From: Hirudinaria manillensis
Taxonomy: Eukaryota > Annelida > Clitellata > Hirudinida > Hirudinidae
Assembly (NCBI GenBank): GCA_034509925.1
Contig: CM067534.1
Location: forward strand, 1,838,501 to 1,902,500
Length of the DNA: 64,000 bases
Reading direction: 5' to 3'
The notes beneath the pieces were generated by a model that was not told the origin of the DNA, ran no database searches, and saw only the letters and a list, made by a program, of their open reading frames with translations. Of this stretch, positions 21,929 to 34,300 are shown in pieces. Numbering within the stretch: position 1 is the stretch's first letter; each line of letters starts with the position of its first letter. The translations under genes and the position numbers were made by a program.

Positions 21929-24900
21929 TCAAATCACATGATCTACATTTTCTTTAGCCTTTCTCTTTGACAATTCTTCTCCAAAGAACAGAAACATAGA
22001 TTTCATACATTTCTCTGATGTGAGTTCATTGCTACTGTGGCCTGAAAACAAATATTTTGTAAAACAAACAAAAAATATTGTATTTTGTCAGAGTAACATG
22101 ATTATTTGTAATTTATATTTATAAATATATATATAAATAAATAATAAAAATTTATTAATGCACCACTATAACAATCAGCAAGACAAACTTCATCATGAAA
22201 AGACATAAACAAACTTTCAAATATTTGTCAAATTTAGGACATGAAAAACAAAATAACTGTTTAACCTCCAACTAATTGTCAGTGCAATTGATCCAGCAGT
22301 AATAGTCAGATATTTTGTCCTACTATGATGGGTACTTATTATCATTATCATTTGGCTACATCACTACCTTACTATTTTATGTTCTCATACAATGTATAAC
22401 CTTTATTTTAAACAAAAACATTTACTTTTACTTTTAAATAAATATCTGATTTCTAAATTTTACTTAAGTGGAAGTAATTTATATTGAAAGGCAGTAGTTT
22501 TCACAACATTGTATCAGATATGCTTATTTTATTAAAAATTAACATACCAAATTTAACATACTAAAGTCATTAAAATCTTCAATTTCATTACACACTGAAA
22601 ACTTTAGTTTTATAAAAAAATATTTGAAAGTATAGCACTAGATGGTCAAGGTATTAATCTTAACATTTACATAATTCTTGATGTTCTTAAGAAGAAGATT
22701 GGTTGATTTATAAAAGTAATATTATTCTACAGATTAATAAATAGCAAATAACGAAAGTTATTGTAGATTGATAACAACTGAATTACTATTATTAATATTT
22801 CAAGCATGTAACCTTCTGCAACAGTAGGAACAACATGTGATGACCAAGAATCAACCTGTTTCTTATTCAGCATGTCTCCATCGGACACCCAATTCTTGGA
22901 ATGCTGCAATAAAACATTATTAAAAACTTAAATAAAACATTAATTTATGAAATTCCTGCCAATTAAGATGGAGCTTAAAACATGGAAAATTTAAAATTCG
23001 TAATTTTTAGCTTTCACCTATCCTCCAGAGTCCTTAGTCCTATCCTCCAGAATTATTCCAACTGATCTCAAATTATTACATGAAAAATTTGAATTGTAAT
23101 ATTTAGAGGTCAATGACTTCAATGCTTAAAAAGTGATTTTTGAAAGATATGCAAGAGTTGTTTCAGTTTTATGGAAATTACAAAACTCAAATAAATTAAA
23201 AATTAAAATAACATACATCAGAAAACTAAAAATATTCAATGTTCAAGGCAAAGACAAGCTCCTTTCTATGCTGTTGAACAACTTGTTGCAAATATTAGCA
23301 CTAAACATTGCTTTAAAATCACTTAATCTGGTTAAATTTAATAAAATAAAAATATGGATTGCCAGCTAAATGTGATTGTTAATGTGAAGCAGTAAACAAA
23401 AGTAATCAGGAAGACTCCTACTTAATAAAGAAAAAGTCACACCCACGGTAAGTTGAGCCTCAAATTATTCCATTTCATATAAAAAGATAAGATTCTGAAT
23501 TTCATTAAAAAAATGTAAAACTCAGAGACTGCATCATTTATAATGTGACATTAATATTAATATGAAGTAATAATTAATTAATAAGCAATATTAACATTGA
23601 GTAAAAATACAACAAATACAAAGCTTATAAGAATACTTGGTTCAGCACCATAACCAAATTCAGTGCATTGACATTTTTTACTTAAATGTACATAGCAATT
23701 GATTTAGGCCAAGTACAATTACAAGATTGGTCAAGAAGAAAAGCAATTTATAAAATTAATACTAAAAATCCTCTTAAAGAGAATTATAAATTCTATAAAT
23801 AAATAGAATAATAATAATAATACATGGAATGCAAGGAAATTATACATTTTGGTCTTTTATTGCAAGGCTTAATTACTCAATAGTGATGTTCCATTTATAA
23901 AAAAAAAGAATCAAGAGTTCAGCCACAAGACATACAAAATGTTCACCTCTCTAAAGAATTCTTTGATCACACTGTTGTTCCAAATCTCCATTGAATGTTC
24001 AGAATTGGAAAAACCAACCGCAAAAACTCTCTCGAGAAAAAGAGGTGGTCTCTGATTGGCCTGCATAAGTTATCTGAACTTGTCAATAATTGCATCATTT
24101 ATAATTAGAAGATGAAAATTGGCCATAAAAAATATCTCAAACTACAACTGCTTAACCCATCAGACATAACTTGGAATTGTCTTCAATTCTATAAATAAAT
24201 TATAATTTGTAAAAGTATGTATTATGTTAGAATTGATTAAAAAACTAAAACAAATTAATTTTTTTTACAAATTATCCCCATACCAAGAAATTCAATGTCA
24301 TCATCACCATTAAAACAGTCACAACTCCGCCATAACTGTGTGCCATGATGGCAGTATGCTTGGCTTTCACTTTCATTATGAAGTTGTCCCAAACATATAA
24401 GGCATGCTGCTCTGCATTTTCATTGTCCTTTGATTAAATATTAAATTACCATTATCAACAAAATTCTTTAGTTCAGCAGAAATCAAACTATATACCCTGA
24501 TGAAACCATGATTAACTTTGTTTTGGCTTGTGTTTATTAACACCACCTCGTAGCCCTCCTTAAGTGCTTCCTCGATAAAAAGAACAGGATTCATATCCAA
24601 CAAGTTTCTGTTTGTTTTAAATTTTGAATAAATAATTGATATTTAATTAATATTTAGATTTAAAAATTACCAATATAACTAAATAAATTGATATTACTAA
24701 ACAATTTTAATTCTACACTACCTGATAGGTTCCAACAATAAATAATTAAAACAATTCAGTCCATTCAATCACCTTCCTTCTCTCCTATCAGCACTTTCCA
24801 CTCCATGAATGAGGACCAACAACTTGTCCTCTGTTGTATCTGCTTTCTCACTTGCAAAGAAGAATCCTTGACATTCTTCTTGACTCGCATCAAACTGCAA

Positions 24901-26123
24901 AATGACTCAAAGTTTGCTAGCTAGAATTTTTTTTAATTGCTTTAAAATGGCAATTTAATAGGATTAATATGTTCATTATTAAGTTTAGTGATGACTAATA
25001 ATTTTTTTTATTTAACTGATCTTTATCTTGCATCCTAACATCATATGATCCTTAATTGGTAGCCACTTGCATGGTGATTTTATACAAGGTTCAGGCTAGG
25101 TACTGAACACAACATATGGTTCCACCACATGCAGGAATAGTGCCTGTTTGCCTTACTTTTCTTGCCAAAAAAATGTGCTATTTCAACTTTTGGAGACAAG
25201 ACAAACAAAAATTTGGAATGGTGATTTCAAAACACTTAACGCTCAACATAATAAGAACAATACTCTAACCCTAACCCTAACACCTAACCCTAATCCCAAC
25301 CCTAGGGCGTCTGAAAAATCTTGATGCAGGATAATTGGATAATTTTGTGAAATACATCAACATTTGCATTGCAATTTATGCAAATAATACTGAAAATTTT
25401 TGTCTACATGTCCAGACTTTACAGACATCATGTACATAATTAGACAATGGTGACATCTTACAATGTGTTAAGAAGATATAGAGACATAAAATAACTTGAA
25501 AAATTATGAAAAAGAACATGTCAGGGCAATATATATAATAAATTAATTATGCATAAATTAACCAAATCAATTATTAAAAAGAACAACTCAGGGCAACATT
25601 TGCAAAGGTTTTTAATACATAAATTAACAAAAAAATCAATTGTTCAGAACTAACTGGCACAAAGTGCTGCAGCATTTTGTAATGTTGCTGAATGTTTTCA
25701 TAAATAAGCTCTTCCATCTCATTCTAAAAAGAAAATTCCTCCGTTACTCAATTACTTTTAATTTAATAACTTATTAAAAAGAGGTCAATAATAAGTGGTT
25801 CAATTTTTGTCGGGAAATCCTACAACATTGTGAATATAAATAGTTTCATAATCTTTAAAAATAAACTATGATTTCTCAAATAAAATAAATCAATGCAACA
25901 TTACCGTTGTATTAACATTCATTCTCCAAACAAGGTCTTCTGGAAAATCTTCACAATAATTTTCAGCCTCCTCATTTTCACTGTTTTCCATATCAGCTAC
26001 AAAATGATTGTCATTTGATTGCAACTTCTGACCAAAGTTTTATTATCTTCTTTTTTATGGATTCTAAGGAATCAAGGTTTCAAAACAAGACACATTATCA
26101 TAGTTAGTTTATTGTTAATAAAA

Positions 26124-26189
<66 letters not shown>

Positions 26190-27973
26190 CAACAACAACA
26201 ACAACAACAATAATAATAATAATATGTCATGGGCGCTGTGCCAGTCCTAGATCAATGCCTGAAAGACATTTTCTTGAGACTCATCTTAAAATTGGTGGCG
26301 GACCTTTCGAATTTCAGCTGGGGCAGCAAAGTGATGACATTAATCATAGTATATTTATTTTATTAACGGGCATACCAAAATACTATCTCACCATACCTTA
26401 CTATTACAAAATCAGAAGATGTGGCTTGTGATGAAACATAATAAACATTGAAAACTTTTAACATTAATACATTTATTGGCTAATTCTAACCAGAGTGAAC
26501 AGAAAACTCTAAACTAGTAACTTGAAATAAATTATAAAATAAATAAAGTAAATATATTAGCATTAGTAGAGTTACAATTAGGTATGTTAATTATTGTAAT
26601 TTTAGATGTCACAATTATAACTATTGCTAATTTATTAGCATTAATTATGAAGATGTTGAATTATATCTTTAAAACATCTAGGACCTGAACTAAATATCTA
26701 AAATAAATTTAATCGTGCATCAAAGTTTATCTTAACTTTAATGATTATCATTGCTATTATCATCCACAGTATCATATCTGCTACAAAATCTTCTTGAATA
26801 TAATTTCCTTACATAACCATAATTCCTAGCTTTATCATCAATAATTAATCATCCTGTAAAATACAATCACATCATCTTCATTTCAACATTACCATAAGTG
26901 ACTCTAGCAACTGCTCCTTCTTCAGAATAATCTCTGCTGCCACTCTTTTCCAATTCAATGATTTCTTTTCCATAATTCTGACAAGTTATTGCTAATTGTT
27001 GAATAGTTTCATTGTTCCTATCATCCAACATGTTTAACCTTCTTTCATTATCTTTCTTAAACTTATGCAGGTTCTCGCCTTTACTTTTATTATTAGACAA
27101 AAAACTAAAAAATCCTTCATCCTTGATATTATTTTGTATGTCTCTCCGAACTCCCTGATTGTCATCCATGATTTGTTGACGTTCTTTATTTGTTAAGTCA
27201 ACAACAGTTTTGCATATTTCAAATTGTTTGGTCATAACTTCATGTTTCAAAGTCTGAATATGTCTTTTATCTTCCCTCTCTTGTTTTTGCCTTTCAAGGT
27301 ATTCATCATATTCATCTTTGAAATCTATTTAAATGTAATTTTATTAACGTATTATAAATTTTACATTGAAAAAACTCCTATCCACCTAGAGAGCTATGTA
27401 ATATAATGTAAAAGTTAAAATATATCACTTTTCCTCTGCATAGTTTAGTTATAGTTTGACTATTAACATACTATACATACCACATATACCAGAGGTTGAC
27501 TTTATTTAAAATAAATATATTGCTTACTTCTTGAAACATATTGCTTGATCTTCTTTTTGTCAATGTCTTGAATTTCGGGGCAAGCATCAATTGTGCATAG
27601 AGATATAGGCAAATGATCCGCTTCATTAATATTTAAAGACTTTAGAACAGCTTGGTAAAAATCAATTTTTACAGGCTCTTCTTTGAATAATCGTTTGATG
27701 ACTGTGCAAAGCCTCCTTTCATATTCTAAAGGCATTCAAACGTATGTTAATGTTACAAAATTGTCATACCAAGTACAACAAACCTTCTTTCAGAGCAATT
27801 AACTTTTTCTTTTCAACATCATTAATGTTAATGCCATTCAACACATCCGTTGAAATGTGATGAATATCGCTCTCAGAATTTATTCCTAGTTCTCCAAGCT
27901 CCTTCAATATTCGACTAAGTCTCTCCTCGGAATAACCTTCAAACTCATGCTTTACCATCTCTTCCAAACTCAT
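21929..27973 (-). CDS. FAM172/Arb2-domain protein, copy B: two SAM-like domains, coiled coil, Arb2
   Basis: Eleven exons, minus: 27784-27973, 27528-27725, 26893-27324, 25905-25996, 25655-25723, 24773-24894, 24496-24607, 24308-24427, 23947-24060, 22813-22903, 21929-22041 (550 aa, phases consistent). Exons 1 and 2 each encode one SAM-like unit (GININDVEKKKLIALKEG; IQDIDKKKIKQYVSR). Exon 3 is a 144-residue coiled coil. Exon 4 is acidic. Exons 5-10 are the Arb2 domain: [96 protein letters not shown] is intact, but the [14 protein letters not shown] stretch is replaced by HGVESADRREGR. Unlike copy A there is no membrane helix; the end is short and basic. Exon 8 could instead end at 24284, adding eight residues. 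One intron holds a telomere-like repeat and another an ATA/ACA microsatellite. Confidence 0.85.
25266..25305. repeat. Interstitial telomere-like repeat (CCCTAA)n
   Basis: About 40 bases of slightly degenerate CCCTAA units (TAACCCTAACCCTAACACC, then TAACCCTAATCCCAACCC) inside the intron between exons 5 and 6 of copy B. This is the TTAGGG-type telomere motif ancestral to animals. Such short interior tracts usually arise when telomere repeat DNA is added during double-strand break repair. Confidence 0.85.
26120..26222. repeat. Compound (ATA)n-(ACA)n-(ATA)n microsatellite
   Basis: A run of ATA triplets of about 60 bases passes into about eight ACA triplets and back into ATA. It lies in the intron between exons 3 and 4 of copy B. 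Confidence 0.9.
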
Positions 27974-28809
27974 TATTAAATGCCTTCTCTAAAATCTATA
28001 AAAAAAATTAACACCAAATTTGGGATAAGCAGTGAGACTTGTTGCACGTCGAAACTCGATTCAGGATTGAACCACCTGACTCAAGGGAATTCCCAGTAAG
28101 GAAATCCAAACATTTTGAGCATCAGCGTTGCTTTCCTGGGTGGTTTTCAGTTTTGGGTTGTGGTGGCGACTAAATGGATTTAATTGCAGAAATTAATATG
28201 TTTCATGATCATCAACAGTTTGTTTTTAAAGGGATTTTTAGAATTAGAGTTTGTGATTAATACTTATTATAATCGTCCTCACAAACGTTTGAGACTGAAT
28301 TTTAGGTTTACGATAGACCCAAATATTTGGGGAACGATATATTTGCGTTACTAATTTAGCAGAACTATTTAAAATAAACACAGCGGAACTTGTAAAATAA
28401 ACAAAATAATGTATGGCTTATCGGGTGAGAAGTCGGTCACCTGAAACTAACATAAATTTTATCTCACATAGCTAGCATCGGCGACACCCAATGTTTTTAA
28501 TATTTTTATGAATGCCACACTCCAAAACTCATAAACCTCAGAATTAGAATCCTTCAGCAATTAACCCAAGTTTATAATAGTTTCATAACAAGCACCAAAT
28601 TTTTTTCAAGACCAAATATAACAACGAAGCCCAATTTCAGTGGATGCAGTTAACAATTCCAGAACGCAAATAAAGAACTTCAATAATAAATGTTACAAAA
28701 ACTTTGATGCTTATTGTCAGCAGAAAATATGCCAGCATATTTGAGATTTTCTTGCAATTCAAAATTATCAAAGGCATCAACAAAGTATTTTTCAGTTATT
28801 TTTCTGGAA
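27974..28809. other. Spacer between copies B and C
   Basis: This contains the presumed promoter of copy B (just above 27973) and the 3' flank of copy C. The 28020-28160 part is less AT-rich than the rest. I see no further exon or repeat structure. Confidence 0.4.
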
Positions 28810-31800
28810 TTAAGAGTTGGAAACTTGTCCACCTTCCTCATCCCTGATTATTTCAGCACCAGTGATTTCAGTTTTAGTGACATACGGCATCAGATCATCA
28901 GCACACTTTTTCTCACCTTTCTTAACACAACGTTTATATTTGCAAACTGATTCCTCAATTGTCACTGTACCTTCCGTATCAGATCCTTCAATATCTTCTT
29001 CTTCTTTTCTATTCAAATTAATTGTTTCTTCATGCTCATGGCAAGCTGGAGGACTATGGCCAATCTCCTCAGATGTGCTGAAATATACTTCTGAATCATA
29101 ATCACAATCGGCATGTTGGTCATCTTCAATGTTTTTAGGGTTTCCATTTGCTTTCATTTTCTTTGAAGAACTCGATTTTTGATCAACCTTCTGATCAACT
29201 TCTGAACCCTGGTCATGTAACTTCTTAAGTTTTTCTTTAAAGAAAGAAAACACTGATTTCATGCAAGTAGTTGATGTCCACTCATGTTTCAAGTGACCTG
29301 GAATCAATTATTTTATTTTAGTCACACCTGTCATCAGATTGTATGTCTTTTCTTTTAGATGTTATTACAAATAATACTTTAAGCTTTTTTTTTAAAATGA
29401 GAATCCCCTTTTAAAAACAAACCAGCTGAAACTTTCTCAATGCAATCACTTGAAAAGAAAGAATTTGAAATTGGAGCATCCAATTCCTTTTCACTGGTCA
29501 CCCAATTCCTAGCATGCTGCATTGCATGAAAAATTACACATTTAACTTGTTATTTCTACTGCTACTTAATTAAATTATCACATAATCGAATTAATTGTAG
29601 AATTAATAAATATAATTCCTTCTGTGATATACAAATACATAAATAGATAGAAATGGCTAAATGGATTTTCCATAATAATATAATCATAATATATCCCCAA
29701 TAACATAACAAATATTTCTAGCCTCTTTAAAGAAGTCCATAACTTTTGAACCAGAAAGCAATCCAAATGAATGAACCGAATCAGAGAAACCAATTGCAAA
29801 GACTCTTTTTCTAAAACTCTCTTTTTTAGCCTGAAAACAATCTTATTTCAGGAATACTAAAATAATAAGTTATCCAATTTGTTTTGACTTGTCTGACTCA
29901 ACTTAGAATTATTCAAGAATGGCAAGCCATAAGTCAAATATATTATAAAAAAAGTGCTCCTCATACCAATGAAACAGTCACAACTCCTCCATAACTGTGT
30001 GCCATGATGGCAATATGTTTGGCTTTCACTCTCTTCATTATAAAGTTGTCCCAAACATATGAGGCATGTTCTTCTGGATCTCGACTTCCCTGAAGTCAGG
30101 GAATTATTTAATAATTTTAAACATAATTATCATCAATAAATATTCAATAAGCTGAATACTCTGATGAATTGATGTTTGACTTCATTTTGATTGGTGTTTA
30201 GTACCACCACTTCATATCCCTCCTTCTTTGCTTCCTCAATATATGGGATCTGACTGCCATCCATTAGGTTGTCATTGATGATGATTCTTAAATAGTGTTA
30301 ATAAATAATGTAATTTTGTTTATTTAAAAATTAACATGCCTTTCTGCTTATGGCAGTTACGATGGCAGTTGTTATGTTGGTCATGTCCAATACCCAACCT
30401 GCACAATCAATAATGGCCATTAGATGGGGAGGGGGTATTTAACAAATAAAAATTAATTAATTAATACCTTCACATCCTATACTAGTTATATGAGGGACTC
30501 AACACATTGATTACATAAACACATATACTATAAGAAAGATAAAATACTCAACCACCTTCTTGCCCATTGGCCAGCTCTCACCACACCACTTCCATGTATT
30601 AGGATTAACAACTTGTCTTCGGTCTTTTCTGCATTCTCACTGGCAAAGAAGAATCCTTGCGGTTCGTCAGGTCTTGCGTCGAACTTTCATGCATTATATA
30701 TTAATAATTTATTAATGAAATGCAATTAATGCAAGCCTAAATCAATGATTTTTAATGCAATTAAAATCATTTTTGATTTTAAAAACAAATCAAATTAATC
30801 ATCAGTTGAACAGACAAAAGTTGCTTTCTGCAAAAAATGGAAACCAACCGGGATGGAATGTCGGACCATTTTTTTTGTCCATAGAAGTCCATAGATGTAA
30901 TCATTGATTTCCTTTTAGCATAATAATATTTATCTTAAAATTATGAGGTGAATTATGAGGTAATTAATTCTTAGCTCTTTTAAACCATTATCAGTTTGTC
31001 AGAATATTCACTGATGCCACTTGCATTAATTGAATTAATTTTAAAAATCTGGATATTTGACATTACAAAGCAGTACCCACTTCACCAATATCTTCGTATC
31101 TTCTCTGATTTTTGTAATGATTTTCATAAAAATTATAATTAAATCTCTCTCCATTGCGATCTCTCAGAACGAAATCTGATGCAAATTCATTTTGACAGTT
31201 GATTTATAACACTCAGGTGTGTAGAGATTAACTAACAAATTAGATTATTCTGAATATCATGTTAAATTAAAAAATATATTTAAAACAATTTACTTTCATC
31301 AAATTTGTGACCATGAAATCTTTTATATTCATCTGAAAAGCCAGAATTAAAAGTATTAAGCATTGAAATCATAAAAATCAGTTAACTAAAAAAAATATGT
31401 TTGAAATAGATGGTGCAAATATGTTTTTCTAATGTTTAGATTTTTGTAAATGTGATTTAATAAATTTTTCAAGCTATGGTTATGGCTGGAAACTATGATT
31501 AATAATAACGAAAAGCTTGGATCAGATTAGAAACATTTCAAGTGCCTCTTGCTTTTTGGCACAAATATCTTTGCATATTACCTTCAGTTGAACCAGATTC
31601 TGATTCCATGTGAGATGCTTCAGAAGGTTTTTCAAATTTTGATGTCAAATCATCATCATCACAAGCTTTTCCTTTTGTGATATCAGGTGATGTTAAGGCT
31701 TCAGAGTCTCCATGTTCTGTTGATGTTGATTCAGCATTTTCACTTGGCAAACAAATTTCAAGCATTTTGTCATCAATGCCTGACAAATTATTGACAATTT

Positions 31801-32485
31801 TGAATTCATTGAAGTTTTCTTTATTTTGAGTGCATTCTTCAAAGGCCACTACACCATGTGGTTCCATTGGTGGATCACAATCACAAGAGGCCACTTCAGT
31901 ACTTGCTTCCATTTTTGCATATTCTGAAGTCAATGTACCACATCTGGCTACTGATTCATCATGATTTATGTTTGTTTCTTTGACACCAGATATCATTTCA
32001 GCATCCTTAGAGTGCAAGTAATTTTTTATTTGTTTGTGTCCCAAACACTCATTTGTATCTTCATCTTCATATTTTTTGTCATAAACACTCATAGAGTTAT
32101 GTCCTCCTTCTTGAATTGCTTCACCATCAGATGTTTCACCAAGTAATGTTGGCTTCTCCAATTCATTCCTTGAATTACCCTCACAAACTTTTCTAATTTC
32201 TTTTGTCTCTTGAGACACTTCAAACTTGTTTTCACTTATTAAAGTCAAGCCATCCACTCTAGTTATCAATATTCCATCACCAATTACAGGTTTGTTTATA
32301 ACAGATTTTAAATCTTCAGAGAATATGCATTTCTTTGATGCAATTTCCTCCACTATAACATGAGCATCTTTACCATCTGACTGAGCAGCACCCTTGTCTT
32401 CTGCATTTAATTCTTCAATAATCATTGTATCTCCTAAAGACTTGATTAATTCTTCATTAGCACGGTCGCCTCCGTTATTTTCCAT
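28810..32485 (-). CDS. FAM172-like protein, copy C, with long acidic N-terminus
   Basis: Ten exons, minus: 31582-32485, 31294-31332, 31081-31160, 30849-30911, 30556-30683, 30160-30286, 29967-30089, 29723-29830, 29423-29516, 28810-29297 (717 aa). Exon 1 gives about 300 acidic, probably disordered residues rich in E, D, S and T. The rest is the closest of the three copies to human FAM172[103 protein letters not shown], and [16 protein letters not shown]. The [14 protein letters not shown] motif is intact only in this copy. The C-terminal tail (about 110 residues) is charged with no membrane helix. The exon 8 donor reads GAG/GC instead of GT; the otherwise matching site in copy A is GT. The N-terminal exon is not related to the SAM-like exons of A and B. 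Confidence 0.85.
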
Positions 32486-33133
32486 TGCAACTACTTTTAC
32501 GAAAATCTAAAAAAATATATGGGGTTATCATGAATATTTTAATAGATTATGAAATAATGTTCTTGACAGAATGACATTAGCGTCTCGGAAAATCAAAAGA
32601 GCCAAAGTAGGTACTTCATATCGCATCGGATTTATATTGTTCGAACCATTCAAATATAAACTCAAGTGATTTTGTGAAATATACGAATACTTCATTTATC
32701 GAAACAGCACATTACAAATATACCACTGAATGTTGCAATCGCAACTTTATGCGAACAGAAGTTCATCACCAAATGTACCTACTAAAACAATAATAACAAA
32801 GCCGAGCGTTAGATTTGGTTGGTAGCAGATCATGAAATACCAAAACTGAAAACAGATTTCCCCGTTACTTCCCTGATATTTATTGTTCTATTTTATGTTT
32901 GTCATTAATTACATGTTAACTTTGTTTACCAAGGCTAGTTAAATTAAATCACTATTTACTTTTTAAAACAAATTTTTGATTTATTATGCTTTAATTCCAA
33001 CATGCCAAAGACATATTTGCCACAGTAAATATAACTCTATTAAGCTATATAATAAATACTACAATATTTTCGTCATTTTCTTCTTAAATCGTTTCATCAC
33101 TGGAGGATCTAAAACACTTTAGCGGGTGGAGGG
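32486..33133. other. Copy C upstream region
   Basis: This is the presumed promoter and 5' UTR of copy C, ending at the left target duplication of the hAT element. No exon was supported. Confidence 0.4.
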
Positions 33134-33225
33134 TAGTGATCGACCGGGGAGTCAATTTTAGCCGGGACCGAGACCACCAGCGTCATTCGAGCCTGACAAC
33201 AAAAAGTGCGTGAGCACGAAATCAG

Positions 33226-34300
33226 GAAACCGCTCAAGCGAAGCAATTCTACTGAATCAATTTTAAAAGTAAATACACCAAACGAATCATGAAACTATCC
33301 TCTACAATTTCTATTTTTTAAATTTTCTTGCAAATCCGCCTATTTCGTTCACGATGCCAAAACCACACGGACCCTTACGCTACTTGTTGAGTCAACTTCG
33401 AACTCCAAGCGAAGCAATTCCACTGAACCAAATTTAAAAATTAATATATCAAACGAATCATGAAACTATCCTCTACAATTTCTATTTTTTAAATTTTTTT
33501 GACACTCCGCCTATTTCGTTCACGATGCCAAAAACGACATGGAGTCGGAAGAAATGACCCAATCAAAAGTTTAGGAAAGATCGCTAGCCGGCGATTATTC
33601 TAACTCCAAGCGAAGCAATTCCACTGAACCAAATTTAAAAATTAATACATCAAACGAATCATGAAACTATCCTCTACAATTTCTATTTTTTAAATTTTCT
33701 TGCAAATCCACCTATTTTGTTCACGACACCAAAACGACAGGGACCCTTACGCTACTTGTTGAGTCAACTTCGAACTCCAAGCGAAGCAATTCCACTGAAC
33801 CAAATTTAAAAATTAATATATCAAACGAATCATGAAACTATCCTCTACAATTTCTATTTTTTAAATTTTCTTGCAACTCCGCCTATTTCGTTCACGATGC
33901 CAAAAACGACATGGAGTCGGAAGAAATGACCCAGTCAAAAGTTTAGGAAAGATCGCTAGCCGGCGATTATTCTAACTCCAAGCGAAGCAATTCCACTGAA
34001 CCAAATTTAAAAATTAATATATCAAACGAATCATGAAACTATCCTCTACAATTTCTATTTTTTAAATTTTCTTGCAACTCCACCTATTTTGTTCACGACA
34101 CCAAAACGACAGGGACCCTTACGCTGCGTGTTGAGTCAACTTCAAACTCAAAGCGCAGCAGTTCTACTGAATCAATTTTAAAAGTAAATATATCACAAGA
34201 ACCATGAAACTATCCTCTACAATTTCGATTTTTAAATTTTCTTGCGAATCCACCTATTTTGTTCACGATGCCAAAAACGACATGGAGTCTCGCGCCCATC
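33226..34300. repeat. Higher-order tandem array, about 372 bp (201 + 171)
   Basis: The word AACTCCAAGCGAAGCAATTC recurs at 33401, 33602, 33773 and 33974, with a diverged start at about 34144. Spacings alternate 201, 171, 201 and 170. The two monomer types share about 150 bp (AAACGAATCATGAAACTATC and following) and differ in a variable tail: one ends with GGACCCTTACGCTACTTGTT, the other with GACATGGAGTCGGAAGAAAT. This is a higher-order repeat inside a transposon. Confidence 0.85.

Noticed and set aside
31961-32146. Plus-strand frame opposite copy C exon 1.
   Set aside because: Antisense shadow of the long acidic exon.
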